From Phycisphaeraceae bacterium (GTDB lineage Bacteria; Planctomycetota; Phycisphaerae; Phycisphaerales; Phycisphaeraceae), in contig PBAS01000055.1 in assembly GCA_002716625.1 (NCBI GenBank), forward strand, positions 29,642 through 93,641: a stretch of DNA of 64,000 bases, given 5' to 3'. A program made the position numbers and the translations under genes. The notes under the pieces were generated by a model. That model worked only from the letters and a program-made list of their open reading frames with translations, had not been told where the DNA came from and ran no database searches. Below, in pieces: positions 26,925-36,370 of the stretch; within the stretch, counting starts at the first letter, position 1, and the number at the start of each line of letters is the position of its first letter.

Positions 26925-29129
26925 CTACATGAAGAACCGCCGCTGCACCAGCTGACGAATCTGGTGCCACCACTGTGCTGCAAGTGGTCGGCTGGGCAAC
27001 TTGAACCGTACCATCACACGTTGGCCGCTAAATAGAGGTGGAACCCTGCCTTCATCGTCTTCCAGCCGATCGATATGAACTTCAAAGAACTGTTCAGCGG
27101 TACGGGTTCCCTCTGGGTCGTCCATAGCCGTCTGTACGGTTCCCCCGACAGCATATCCAAGCGCCTGTGATGGCAAGCGCTCTTGCCCAGCTGGATTAAC
27201 CGCCCGGATCTTGCCATAGAACATTAAGTCCGGCCGGCCTTTCACACGGATTTCAACCACAGAATCTTCCCCAACCTCCGTCTTAATACGTGGCCCCAGT
27301 TCTTGATCTGCCACAGCGCGGATGAATAAACTATCCAAATCCGCAACGAGACCGGCTTTGTCCACCTGGTCACCACGCCGTAAGAACGCGCCCTGCATGT
27401 ACTCTATGTTTGGTGCAATCCACTGCCCGACGATAGGTGCACGAAGATTCAACGTGGCGATCCGTTCTTCAATATCTTTTAAATCATACTTTTGATATTG
27501 AATCGCATTGTTTAAAACCTGGACAATTGCAGTATCTTCATTAGCCAGTGCTTCTCGCTGCTGTACTTCAAACCAGGCAAGCTCCGCCACCTTCTGGTCT
27601 CGCTCTGCCTCGAGGGCAGGGTTGGTCGCCACTACGAGGGCGTGATCACCTGGTTCAACATGCGTGTCCGAAGCAAGTGTTGACTGAATAAATCCATCCT
27701 CTCTCATAAAGACAATGGCCATTTGTCGAGGCTCAACCACCGCTTCAGCGCGATCATGCTCATCAACGGGAATCAGGCCAATGCCAACAAAAAAAACAAC
27801 AAATGCACCCCCTGTTAATCCAACAGCTCGAGAGCGGCTGCGCATCAAATCTGGGCTAGTTGCCAGATAGTTCATCCATTTACCTAATGGCATGATCACC
27901 CAGGCGAACAGAGCGCTAATAGCAAGCAACGCGCCAACAAAGAACAGCTTGTCCGCAACGAACAGTAATATCCTCACACTGATAAATACACGGTATATGG
28001 AGGATGCCAATCCATAACTTACGAGCCAATACCGCTCACCTTCTGTATGTGCCGGCGTCCGTGCCCGCTCGACTTTATAGGCATACCGCTTGACCAAATA
28101 ATAGATATATTCCTTGCTCCGCTGGGCAAGATTGGGAATTTCCAATGCATCGGAGAGCATATAGTACGCATCGAATCGCAACAGTGGGTTACCGTTGAAC
28201 ACCAAGGTTGAAACACTTGCAATGAGCATCATATTGTGTGCCATTGCGTGAATTGCCGTACCCTCGGAGGTCCGCGACCAGACCACAGCAGCAATAGCTG
28301 CAACCGCCAGCTCGATATATATCCCTGCCGCCGCAATGGTGATCCGCTGCCACTTACTGCGTAGCGCCCAACTGCTTGATGCGTCTACATAAGGCACTGG
28401 CATGAACACAAGAAACATAATGCCCATCGTGTGAACTTCGCCGCCGGACTGCGTGTCACGCCCAAATTTCTTGCATGCAAATCCATGCCCAAACTCATGA
28501 AACACTTTGATAAAAGCAAACGACAAATAAAGGAAAATTAAATTATCAGGATCAAGAACCTGGCCGGCTTGCCGTGTCAGATTGGCCGCTTGACCCGACA
28601 GCGACCAAAATCCAATACCAATTAATATAATCCACGCGACAAAACCAATCTTGGTGAAGGCAAGCCCAAAAACCCTGACCCATCGATCCAAAAACACGTC
28701 AGGATCAATCAGTGGTACGCGTATAAACAATAGATTCTTGAAATAGCCACCCACCTCGCGGCGAACACGCTTCTTGTAGCGATCAAACATCCCCGCTGCA
28801 TCAGCAGGCAATTCAGCTGCAAGTAGATTCGATGTATACAACTGGCCTAATAGTTGAACAACTTCAACCTGGGTCGGCGCATCATCACCCAAATCACGAT
28901 TGCATATCTCCCACGCGTCTTGCACCATTCGCTGGCCATCCAAGAGGCCCACAAAGTGATACGCTGCGTCATTGAGGCGAAAGAACTGGTTGTTGGACGG
29001 ATCACGAAGAACGTGCCACATCTGGCCACGGTAATGCTGGCGATATGTCTGAACCGTTGAACGCAACCGCGGGCGCATTGCCGTGACGCGATACCACGAT
29101 TCACTAAACGTTGGTCGGTCAACGGTCAT
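26925..29129 (-). CDS. PqqD-like / M50 zinc metalloprotease / HlyD-like fusion
   Basis: 734-residue polytopic membrane protein. Residues 30-105 resemble PqqD, a peptide-binding chaperone domain (LRDPSNNQFFRLNDAAYHF). The site-2-protease-like core follows: helix 157-178, the zinc motif HEFGH at 211-215, and the third-ligand motif FNGNPLLRFDAYY at 311-323 with D320. Further membrane helices run to about 450. The C-terminal 280 residues (from about 455) resemble a HlyD/biotinyl-lipoyl adaptor, with a helix near 500-560 and beta-barrel strands after it. M50/PqqD/HlyD proteins occur near RiPP and exporter genes. The 41-base gap to the GAF-HlyD gene and the 7-base gap to the SecA-like gene indicate one operon. 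Confidence 0.88.
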   Translation of the reverse strand: MTVDRPTFSESWYRVTAMRPRLRSTVQTYRQHYRGQMWHVLRDPSNNQFFRLNDAAYHFVGLLDGQRMVQDAWEICNRDLGDDAPTQVEVVQLLGQLYTSNLLAAELPADAAGMFDRYKKRVRREVGGYFKNLLFIRVPLIDPDVFLDRWVRVFGLAFTKIGFVAWIILIGIGFWSLSGQAANLTRQAGQVLDPDNLIFLYLSFAFIKVFHEFGHGFACKKFGRDTQSGGEVHTMGIMFLVFMPVPYVDASSSWALRSKWQRITIAAAGIYIELAVAAIAAVVWSRTSEGTAIHAMAHNMMLIASVSTLVFNGNPLLRFDAYYMLSDALEIPNLAQRSKEYIYYLVKRYAYKVERARTPAHTEGERYWLVSYGLASSIYRVFISVRILLFVADKLFFVGALLAISALFAWVIMPLGKWMNYLATSPDLMRSRSRAVGLTGGAFVVFFVGIGLIPVDEHDRAEAVVEPRQMAIVFMREDGFIQSTLASDTHVEPGDHALVVATNPALEAERDQKVAELAWFEVQQREALANEDTAIVQVLNNAIQYQKYDLKDIEERIATLNLRAPIVGQWIAPNIEYMQGAFLRRGDQVDKAGLVADLDSLFIRAVADQELGPRIKTEVGEDSVVEIRVKGRPDLMFYGKIRAVNPAGQERLPSQALGYAVGGTVQTAMDDPEGTRTAEQFFEVHIDRLEDDEGRVPPLFSGQRVMVRFKLPSRPLAAQWWHQIRQLVQRRFFM

Positions 29130-29170
29130 CTATCATCCCTCGCCATCAAAGGGGGTAGCCCCTTTTACGG

Positions 29171-31069
29171 CTACCACCAAAGTTTCATGCGTACCCAGTT
29201 GACCATATCCCGTGTCCATAACCAAAGGTACCGGGCACGTCCCACCTCAATCCGGGCCACGCCTTCAAGTCCCTGGGTGAGATTAATCTGGTCCACTGCT
29301 TCTGCCCACTGGTTATTGTTTTGATCAAACTTAACGCGGACGTTAAAAACATTCCGTTGATTGATGACCTGCGCCACCGGGGTGATCCGCTCCACAATCA
29401 CCGGTAAATACAGACCAGGCTGGGCAACTGGAGCTAATTGGCCTTTCTGTCCGAGCTTAAGATCGGTGATACGATCCTCCGGCATCGCCACTTCCGCGCG
29501 AAAAGTATCCAGGGGCGCGATCTCAAACAAAATCCGACCTGTGTCAACAGGCGCCCCTAATTCCTTCTTGAGATCGCCCTTGATCAAAATCCCACTGATT
29601 GGCGCATAGATCTCAGCCTGTCCAAGTTGAAACTCCTTGAGCCTGATCTGAGCATCAATCCCTTCCACCTCGGCCTCAGCCATGAGAACCTGTGCCTGCT
29701 GCCCTGGGAGTGACAGGTTCACATCCTTTTCCTTAAGTGCACGCCTCCGCTCCTGCTGCAATGCCATCAATTCACTGAGCAACTGCCGGGTATCAAGTGC
29801 CGCCAGAAGCGACTTTCCCTGCACCACTTCGTCACCAACTTCAACCTCAACCCGTGCCAGGTGACCCGGATACGGCGCAGGAACCAGTTGCCGCGTAATC
29901 GCCTCAACTACAAAAGAGCCCTCAGCATGGTCATTGCCCTTGGCAAATGTAAAAAACACAGCTGCAATGAATACCCCCGCCGCAATCACTTTTATCCATG
30001 TATGTTCGGGGCCCGTCAGCTTGGCCAGGCCATCGCGGGTCATACCAGCTGCCTTTGCGCCTATCCATTTATCATGCTCATAAAGGTCAGATAATCGGGC
30101 AGTACACAACTCGCAAATAAGGCGCAACACCTCCATATCTTCAGAGGTAAATGGCCGATCTATATTTCGCTCAACCGTAAGGACCGCAATGGTCTTTTGC
30201 TTGAGCCGCAATGGCAAGCTGCAAATCGCCGTGGGACCATGTCGGCTTGCGAGAGTTCCCGTAGCCCGAGTGACAAAAGCTGCTTCCGCCGGCGGTGGAT
30301 GCATGATTTCCAGATCTTGGTCAAAACATTCCTCCATTGCCGACTCGATATCCAACACAAGTTTCATCTTGCGCGTAAATCTTTCTGTATGACTCAAGGC
30401 AACAGCACGAACATAGCGTCCCTTGAGAAAACCCAAGCTTACCCGTTCCGCCTGCCAGACACTGGCAATCTCATTACATAACGCCATGGCAGCAGCCCTA
30501 AAGCGATCGTTTTCATTGACAGCTGCAAGCAGTTCAAGTCCTTGGCGCAAACGCTTGAGGTCACCATGGCGATGCTGGAGCGTCAACCGCATCTCATAAA
30601 GGCCCAGAAGACTGATCGTCAACTCCAAACGCTGGCGACTTTCAGCGAGCAAGGATGACTTGGTTGAATGAATTGCATATGCCGCCACACCACGGACTTT
30701 GCCTGATGCGCGGATTGGGATCATAACCAAATGCTGCTGGGGCGACTGGTCATAGTAGCCTTCGGGCGCTTGAAGTGCGGTAACGACTGTATCCGTGGCC
30801 TCCGCCACGCGTGGGGCCAGTTCCACTGACTGCGCTAGCCAGACGGGAGCTGTTTCGTTTTCCTGTGGCGCCGGGAACACCGCCAGCACCTCAGGGGGCC
30901 CTTTTGGAATTGGACGCAAGATGGCACCGCCAGCCGCCGAAGCAATGTGACATTGCACCGCCAGCAAACGTAACAGAAACTCCTCCGGCGGCCCCTCGAA
31001 GGTCGTCAAATGATCCACCAAGTCATTTAATGTCGGCTGGTCTACTTGCGTGGTGTCTTGCTGGCTCAT
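29171..31069 (-). CDS. GAF-GAF-transmembrane-HlyD adaptor protein
   Basis: 632-residue membrane protein. The first 340 residues are soluble and fit two GAF-like domains (about 25-160 and 185-330), with the phrases HLVMIPIRASGKVRGVAAYAI and ICSLPLRLKQKTIAVLTVERN typical of GAF beta strands. A single membrane helix lies at about 362-380 (IKVIAAGVFIAAVFFTFAKG). The rest is a HlyD/RND-adaptor module: lipoyl half VPAPYPGHLARVEVEVGDEVVQGKSL, a hairpin of about 70 residues, the second half IYAPISGILIKGDLKKELG, and a beta-barrel. The GAF part should be cytosolic and the adaptor periplasmic. This would let a cytosolic signal gate the periplasmic part. First gene of the three-gene cassette. Confidence 0.88.
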   Translation of the reverse strand: MSQQDTTQVDQPTLNDLVDHLTTFEGPPEEFLLRLLAVQCHIASAAGGAILRPIPKGPPEVLAVFPAPQENETAPVWLAQSVELAPRVAEATDTVVTALQAPEGYYDQSPQQHLVMIPIRASGKVRGVAAYAIHSTKSSLLAESRQRLELTISLLGLYEMRLTLQHRHGDLKRLRQGLELLAAVNENDRFRAAAMALCNEIASVWQAERVSLGFLKGRYVRAVALSHTERFTRKMKLVLDIESAMEECFDQDLEIMHPPPAEAAFVTRATGTLASRHGPTAICSLPLRLKQKTIAVLTVERNIDRPFTSEDMEVLRLICELCTARLSDLYEHDKWIGAKAAGMTRDGLAKLTGPEHTWIKVIAAGVFIAAVFFTFAKGNDHAEGSFVVEAITRQLVPAPYPGHLARVEVEVGDEVVQGKSLLAALDTRQLLSELMALQQERRRALKEKDVNLSLPGQQAQVLMAEAEVEGIDAQIRLKEFQLGQAEIYAPISGILIKGDLKKELGAPVDTGRILFEIAPLDTFRAEVAMPEDRITDLKLGQKGQLAPVAQPGLYLPVIVERITPVAQVINQRNVFNVRVKFDQNNNQWAEAVDQINLTQGLEGVARIEVGRARYLWLWTRDMVNWVRMKLWW

Positions 31070-31793
31070 AGAAATAATTTACTCAAGTCTTGCTGAATAA
31101 TAAATTTACCTGCCTGTCAATGTTACGGGCAACTAGCCCCTATTGCACTTATTGGAATGGCGATGGAGTCAAGGTATGACGAAATTTCAAGCCTAAAACA
31201 TACCAATCCGAATACCTATGAGGGCGCCAATCCATTCCGGAAAACCATCGTGCTACATTGTATCAATCTTGGGCGGCAGGTCGGTGGGGCCTGCCATCCA
31301 AGGTTGCAATTAAACGAGGTGAATATAGGACCCAGGGTCTGCGCAGGCATCTGGACTATTTATTACTCAATCCACAGCGAGCCATAGAAAGCAAGTGGAT
31401 TACCCTAGCAATTGCAAAAGCAGCATCTGATCCTGTAGATACAGGAGCCCTTAACCCTCCAAGGCCACCTGTGGATCGGAAAATATCCCCTAGATAAAGG
31501 AATCATGACACAAAACTGGCCACGCACATAGCAGGTGGAAATCCAGTACCACCCGTATATTGGGGTTGAATTATGATCCACGGACGAAAAACATTGGAAT
31601 GTCCAAACGATTTACCCAAAATAAAAAAGCATCGGCAAAATACCAGGGCAATCATCCCCACCTAAGCATCAAGAGATGCTAATGGATTCTTGTATTATCA
31701 ATGCCTGCTGATCATGAGAATGGTGGCTGACTTTAGCTCCCAAAGGTAGGATGATAGCCCGTTCGATTACCGCGTCTGGGAACCGGCCACATC
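31070..31793. other. Long divergent intergenic region with no recognised gene
   Basis: About 720 bases between the start of the GAF-HlyD gene and the start of the amidohydrolase-like gene. Two overlapping open frames of under 80 codons (31157-31387 and 31258-31497) show no recognisable motif and no good ribosome site. It holds the promoter of the minus-strand cassette, possibly with decayed coding sequence. No TolC-like outer-membrane gene was found here. Confidence 0.4.
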
Positions 31794-32711
31794 ATGATTG
31801 TCGACGTGCATGCACATGCCTGGACATCACCGGAGCAATTAGGTCCGGCTGCCTACCACAAAATCCAGAATCTAACGCCCTCCCCCGAGCAGCATTTGGA
31901 TGCAGGTCCTTCAGCGCGCCATCCTGCCATGGCAAATGTTGATTGGGTCATTCTGCATGGATTGGCGGCTGAGCAGGCCGGGGCCAAGGTCCGGACAGAA
32001 GATGTGGCGATGGCAATCGATGCCGCCCCGGAAAAAACTATGGGTTTTGCAGGCATCGATCCGATCGCCGCGGGCCCTAGGGCCAACGAGTTGATCGATC
32101 ATGCGAAAATACTTGGAATGGTTGGCATTACCATCTGCCCAGCAGCAGCATCCATGCACCCTTGTCACACCCGCGCGATGGCCTTATATGAAAGGTGTGA
32201 ACACGAAAAGCTCCCGGTTTTTGTGCTTGGCAGCAGCCTGTTTGGTAACGCCGCAACAATGCCGTTCGCCCAGCCCGAACAATTTGATCAGATTGCTCGT
32301 GACTTTCCTAATTTGCACCTGGTCATGGGTGAAGTGGGCCGGCCATGGATTGAGCCGGTCCTCACGCTCATCAGCAATCATCCCCACATGTACGCCAGCA
32401 TCGACGGGTTGATTGGCCAGCCATGGATGCTTTATCAATCCTTGTTACTGGCAGATCAATATAGGGCAACCGAAAAACTGCTGTTTGCCAGCGGCTTCCC
32501 ATTTTGCACTCCCAAAATGGCACTCGTCAACCTCTATTCAGTTAATCAATATGCCGTTAACACACACCTGCCGCATATCTCACGGCGGAAAATACGAAAT
32601 ATAGTTGAACGCAATGCCTTGGCTTGCCTTGGCTTGGAATCCCACCCTGTAAACCACCCGCCGGAAACCTCACGCGTAAAACTGTTATCAAGAGAGGGCG
32701 CTATCACGTGA
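31794..32711 (+). CDS. Amidohydrolase_2-fold protein with degenerate metal site
   Basis: 305-residue TIM-barrel protein of the ACMSD/amidohydrolase_2 type. The first metal pair is intact in DVHAHAW (H6, H8). Other expected ligands look lost: the strand-5 His position reads FVLGSSLFG, the catalytic His region reads VMGEVGRPW instead of the usual HxGG type, and the strand-8 Asp site reads FASGFPF instead of FGSDYPF. The protein may have changed chemistry, use a different metal site, or be a non-enzymatic relative. It has no signal peptide. Its stop codon overlaps the GTG start of the following lipoprotein gene, suggesting translational coupling. Confidence 0.75.
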   Translation: MIVDVHAHAWTSPEQLGPAAYHKIQNLTPSPEQHLDAGPSARHPAMANVDWVILHGLAAEQAGAKVRTEDVAMAIDAAPEKTMGFAGIDPIAAGPRANELIDHAKILGMVGITICPAAASMHPCHTRAMALYERCEHEKLPVFVLGSSLFGNAATMPFAQPEQFDQIARDFPNLHLVMGEVGRPWIEPVLTLISNHPHMYASIDGLIGQPWMLYQSLLLADQYRATEKLLFASGFPFCTPKMALVNLYSVNQYAVNTHLPHISRRKIRNIVERNALACLGLESHPVNHPPETSRVKLLSREGAIT

Positions 32712-33292
32712 ATCGGACTATTGTTTCCATCATGATGATCCCCACTTTACTTGTAGGCTGCAATGCGGGAAGTAAAATCACGATCCTTGGCGTTTCCAGC
32801 CCCAACATCACAATTAAAAGCGGTTTCGAATCTGGACTCTACCGTTTCAGTGACATGAATAACATCACTGTTATGCTTTACGATGGAAAACTAACCAAGC
32901 CAGACCAAGCGCTCGTTATCCATACCCAGTGGATCCCTGCAAATGCAAGTACACCGATTACCTCTAAAGCAACAAATGCCACGTTCCGTTACATCAATTT
33001 TTTTGGGGGGGGTAATGACAAGAAAAATGTTGCCGTGTATCGCGGCGCCGGCTATCTATATCCCAATAGCACGCCTGGCCAGGATCGCCTGAATGCAAGC
33101 GTATGGCAGGCCAGCCTAAGAATAACGGATTCCAGCAAAGGGCTCGAAGAGCACTTTGACCAAGCTCAACTTCATGGAAATTTTACTGCCGAATATGACC
33201 CAGGCGCAATGAACCAGGCAATGAGCCAGTTGAGAAGACGTGTTGGCCAAATGCTTGGTGGTCCACCGTATGTTCGAACTGATAACCAGTAG
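32708..33292 (+). CDS. Putative lipoprotein of unknown function, contains a T7G8 tract
   Basis: 194-residue protein from GTG 32708, which overlaps the previous stop by 4 bases and has GAGAGGG upstream. The signal peptide ends in a lipobox LLVGC, so it is probably lipid-anchored in the envelope. The mature part is mostly beta-strand-like (TVMLYDGKLTKPDQALVIHTQW) with a short basic C terminus. I recognise no family. A run of seven T and eight G (32998-33012) encodes INFFGGGN and could slip, making expression switch on or off. The gene precedes the AGCS symporter gene by about 80 bases. Confidence 0.7.
   Translation: MNRTIVSIMMIPTLLVGCNAGSKITILGVSSPNITIKSGFESGLYRFSDMNNITVMLYDGKLTKPDQALVIHTQWIPANASTPITSKATNATFRYINFFGGGNDKKNVAVYRGAGYLYPNSTPGQDRLNASVWQASLRITDSSKGLEEHFDQAQLHGNFTAEYDPGAMNQAMSQLRRRVGQMLGGPPYVRTDNQ
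32998..33012 (+). repeat. T7-G8 homopolymer tract in the lipoprotein gene
   Basis: Seven T (32998-33004) run directly into eight G (33005-33012) inside the open frame. Tracts of this length are common slippage sites in bacteria; a change by one base would truncate the lipoprotein. Whether it varies here cannot be seen from one sequence. Confidence 0.8.
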
Positions 33293-33372
33293 TTTTAAGA
33301 AGAGAATGACGCAAGCGGCTTCATGAAATATCAAACATCGATAAAAAGATGGCAACATCAAGAGGTAACGGT

Positions 33373-35073
33373 ATGAAGTTAATGATCAGGAATTCGGGAC
33401 ATTATCTCAATCGCACGGTGATGTTTACTGCAATGAGCATGATGCTGGTATTCAGCTCCCTGTCGCTGGCCCAGCCTGCAGTCGCCGACGAATCATCAAA
33501 CATGCCAACAGAGCAGGTGGGCATTCCTGCTGAGGATAATCAACCGCGGGAGGGATCCGCAGAAGCTCTGAATCACTGGCTTGATGATAAATTAAGCCGT
33601 ATCAACGGAGTTTTGGCACAAGTGCTGTTCTGGGATGTCACGTTCGGTCAACTTAAAAGTCTGGTACCCGATGCACAAGGTCAACCTGTGCTTCAGGGTC
33701 CTGAAATCCCATTCGTGATCGCATTCCTTGTGTTTGGCGCCGTGTTCTTTACTTTCTGGCATGGATTGATCAATATCCGGGCATTTAAGCATGCCATAGA
33801 CGTCGTCCGCGGCAAGTTCGACCGACCTGAGGATGTCGGCGAAATCACGCACTTTCGTGCTTTAACCAGCGCTCTTTCAGCAACGGTAGGACTGGGCAAT
33901 ATCGCTGGTGTCGCCATTGCGGTTCGAATGGGTGGTCCCGGCGCCGTCTTTTGGATGATGATACTTGCTGTTTTTGGCATGACTGCCAAGTTCCACGAGT
34001 GCACCTTGGCACAAATGTTTCGACGGCGCAATGCCGATGGGTCCATCTCCGGTGGCCCCATGTTCTATCTCCATGAAGGACTGCGCCAGGTTCATCCCCT
34101 TCTCGGTGGCCTTGGAAAATTTCTTGCCATCCTTTTTGCTGTTATGTGTATCGGGGGCGCCCTTGGCGGCGGGAACATGTTCCAAGCCAATCAATCCTTT
34201 GAGGCTTTTGCCAGTGCATTTAAGATCTCCGGGGAAAGCCGTGCACTGGTATCTCAGGGGTTTGGCATCATCATGGCCGGACTTGTTGCAGCCGTTATTA
34301 TTGGTGGGATTAAACGTATCGGAGCAGCCACAAGCCGCATTGTCCCAAGCATGTGTGGCCTCTATGTGCTTGCATCAGTTATCATCATTGCCGTCAACTT
34401 CAGGGAAATCCCAAATGTCATCGTGCTGATATTCAATAGCGCATTTAATCCAGATGCCGCACTGGGTGGTGTTATTGCCGTAATGATTATCGGCTTTCAG
34501 CGGGCGGCATTTTCAAATGAGGCGGGGCTGGGCAGCGCAGCGATTGCACATGCAGCAGCCAAGACTGAAGAACCTGTTCGCGAGGGCATTGTCTCGCTCC
34601 TAGGACCATTTATCGACACCATTGTTATTTGCGCCATGACCGCAATGGTTGTCATTATCACAGGCGCTTATAAGGATGCGCCAGCAAACGTCAGCGGCTC
34701 AGCAGTAACAATGCATGCATTTCAAGAGTTGCCTGGTATCGGAGAATGGTTCCCTTATATTCTTTCCATATGCATCATTCTCTTTGCTTTTTCGACAATG
34801 ATTTCTTGGTGTTATTACGGTGAACGAGCATGGGACTCGCTATTTGGAAACCGATCCGTAATCATATTCCGCATTCTTTTTGTAGTTGCCGTATTCATCG
34901 GGGCGGTTATTCCCCTCAAGGCCGTTTTGAATTTCTCCGACCTGATGATCCTTTGCATGGCATTCCCGAACATACTTGGGGGACTTATCCTCGCACCGAT
35001 GGTTAAAGAAAAGGCTAAGGATTACTGGACACGCTACAAGTCGGGGCAAATGAAACCGACAAGCAACGCTTGA
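33373..35073 (+). CDS. Sodium:alanine/glycine symporter, AGCS family
   Basis: 566-residue membrane carrier that imports alanine, glycine or a related amino acid with sodium. The ATG at 33373 has AGAGG 8 bases upstream; an upstream ATG at 33349 is less likely. A cleavable signal-like segment (about 10-35, ending at ADESS) precedes a charged loop and then about ten membrane helices from residue 105. The family signatures HFRALTSALSATVGLGNIAGVAIA and FQRAAFSNEAGLGSAAIAHAAAKT are clear. The N-terminal extension before the carrier core is longer than in well-studied members. It follows the lipoprotein gene on the same strand and could share its transcript. Confidence 0.92.
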   Translation: MKLMIRNSGHYLNRTVMFTAMSMMLVFSSLSLAQPAVADESSNMPTEQVGIPAEDNQPREGSAEALNHWLDDKLSRINGVLAQVLFWDVTFGQLKSLVPDAQGQPVLQGPEIPFVIAFLVFGAVFFTFWHGLINIRAFKHAIDVVRGKFDRPEDVGEITHFRALTSALSATVGLGNIAGVAIAVRMGGPGAVFWMMILAVFGMTAKFHECTLAQMFRRRNADGSISGGPMFYLHEGLRQVHPLLGGLGKFLAILFAVMCIGGALGGGNMFQANQSFEAFASAFKISGESRALVSQGFGIIMAGLVAAVIIGGIKRIGAATSRIVPSMCGLYVLASVIIIAVNFREIPNVIVLIFNSAFNPDAALGGVIAVMIIGFQRAAFSNEAGLGSAAIAHAAAKTEEPVREGIVSLLGPFIDTIVICAMTAMVVIITGAYKDAPANVSGSAVTMHAFQELPGIGEWFPYILSICIILFAFSTMISWCYYGERAWDSLFGNRSVIIFRILFVVAVFIGAVIPLKAVLNFSDLMILCMAFPNILGGLILAPMVKEKAKDYWTRYKSGQMKPTSNA

Positions 35074-35160
35074 TTGACCACGACGGCGGATATCACCCTA
35101 CAAGCCAATAAATCCATTTCTCGGCTTCAGGTCTTTAGATACCGCGCCGGGAAAATCAAT

Positions 35161-36129
35161 TCACCGCTCTTCTGCACGATCAGTAGCAGGTGGTGGATCC
35201 ATTGATAATGATGTGATTTCTTCACGCTGGCCATCTGTTAGATCCATCTCAAGCGCAGCCAATGAGGGTCCCAATTGCTCAAGATTTCTCGCACCAATAA
35301 TCGGAGCGGTGATTGCCGGATGAGACTTTACCCAAGCAACCGCTAATGTTGCCGGATGTTTCCCCTGCTCCTTGGCATAAGCAGAAAACTTCTCGGCAAC
35401 ATCGTAGTTTATGGACGCAGCATATCTCCTGGTATACATCTTGTTATCCAGCAGGCGGCCACTATCTGGCTTGGAACTAGCCGTGTACTTGCCCGTTAAC
35501 AGACCTCCACCAAGTGGACTGTAGGAAATAACACCCAATTGTTCGGACTCAGCTAATGGCAGCAGTTCCACCTCCGCCTGTCGTTTAGCCAAACTGTACA
35601 TCGGCTGAAGGCATACAAACCGAGCCAATTTGTTGCGGTCACTGATACCTAGCGCCTTGGCAGTCTGCCACGCCGACCAGTTACTAACTGCCGGATACAG
35701 GATTTTGCCTTGACGGACCAAATCATCAAGCACCTTCAAGGTCTCGTCCATGGGCGTCAGGGGGTCATAGTGGTGAACAAAGTAAATATCAAGGCGATCG
35801 GTTCCAAGCCGTTTCAAACTCTGCTCTATATTGAGAAGAATAAAGCGGCGACTTAGACCTCGTGTATTGGGCCCTTCTTCCATTGGCATGCACACCTTCG
35901 AAGTAATCACTAATTCATCACGACAATCAGCAGATAGCTTTCCCAGAATCTGTTCAGCCATGCCATTTGAATACACATTAGCGCAATCGAAAAAGTTGAT
36001 CCCGGCTTCACGACATTGACGAAACATGGCAGCTGACATCTCCTCATCCGCATCACCGCCAAATGACATTGTTCCAAAGCAGATTGGCGACACCTGCACA
36101 CCCGTACCGGCAAGCACTCGATAATTCAT
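35161..36129 (-). CDS. Aldo/keto reductase
   Basis: 322-residue NADPH-dependent oxidoreductase of the AKR superfamily with a TIM-barrel fold. Catalytic tetrad residues are visible: Asp and Tyr in FFDCANVYSNG (D49, Y54), Lys in VITSKV, and His in VHHYDPLTPM. The C-terminal cofactor site matches PIIGARNLEQL. Members with this layout often act on sugar aldehydes or ketones, which fits the following sugar-acid block on the plus strand. It is divergent from the lactonase gene, with 241 bases and two small inverted repeats between the starts. Confidence 0.92.
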   Translation of the reverse strand: MNYRVLAGTGVQVSPICFGTMSFGGDADEEMSAAMFRQCREAGINFFDCANVYSNGMAEQILGKLSADCRDELVITSKVCMPMEEGPNTRGLSRRFILLNIEQSLKRLGTDRLDIYFVHHYDPLTPMDETLKVLDDLVRQGKILYPAVSNWSAWQTAKALGISDRNKLARFVCLQPMYSLAKRQAEVELLPLAESEQLGVISYSPLGGGLLTGKYTASSKPDSGRLLDNKMYTRRYAASINYDVAEKFSAYAKEQGKHPATLAVAWVKSHPAITAPIIGARNLEQLGPSLAALEMDLTDGQREEITSLSMDPPPATDRAEER

Positions 36130-36275
36130 CTGTCGGTTTCCTTAGCCTAACACTGATAATCGATCATATAAACGTAGTCCAAGAATAAACCATTTGCCGG
36201 AATTTTCCTAACGCCAAACCAAGTTTGATCATGCCAAAGTCAAGATTACGCACCAGGGGGAAATAACACACACGG

Positions 36276-36300
36276 ACACCATGCCTTATTATCATGGTGT
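36276..36300. promoter_or_regulatory. Inverted repeat between the AKR and lactonase genes, possible operator
   Basis: Arms ACACCATG (36276-36283) and CATGGTGT (36293-36300), 9-base spacer, perfect match. A second weaker repeat, CTCAAT (36314-36319) with ATTGAG (36330-36335), lies just downstream. Both sit between divergent starts, 70 bases or less from the lactonase ATG, where a regulator could control both genes. Confidence 0.4.
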
Positions 36301-36370
36301 GATAAAGCATCAACTCAATACTTATTTTTATTGAGCGCGGACCTCCAACAAGATAAAATGGGAAATTGGC

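Noticed and set aside
31157..31497. Two small overlapping frames upstream of the export cassette
   Set aside because: Under 80 codons, no motif, no ribosome site; treated as intergenic.
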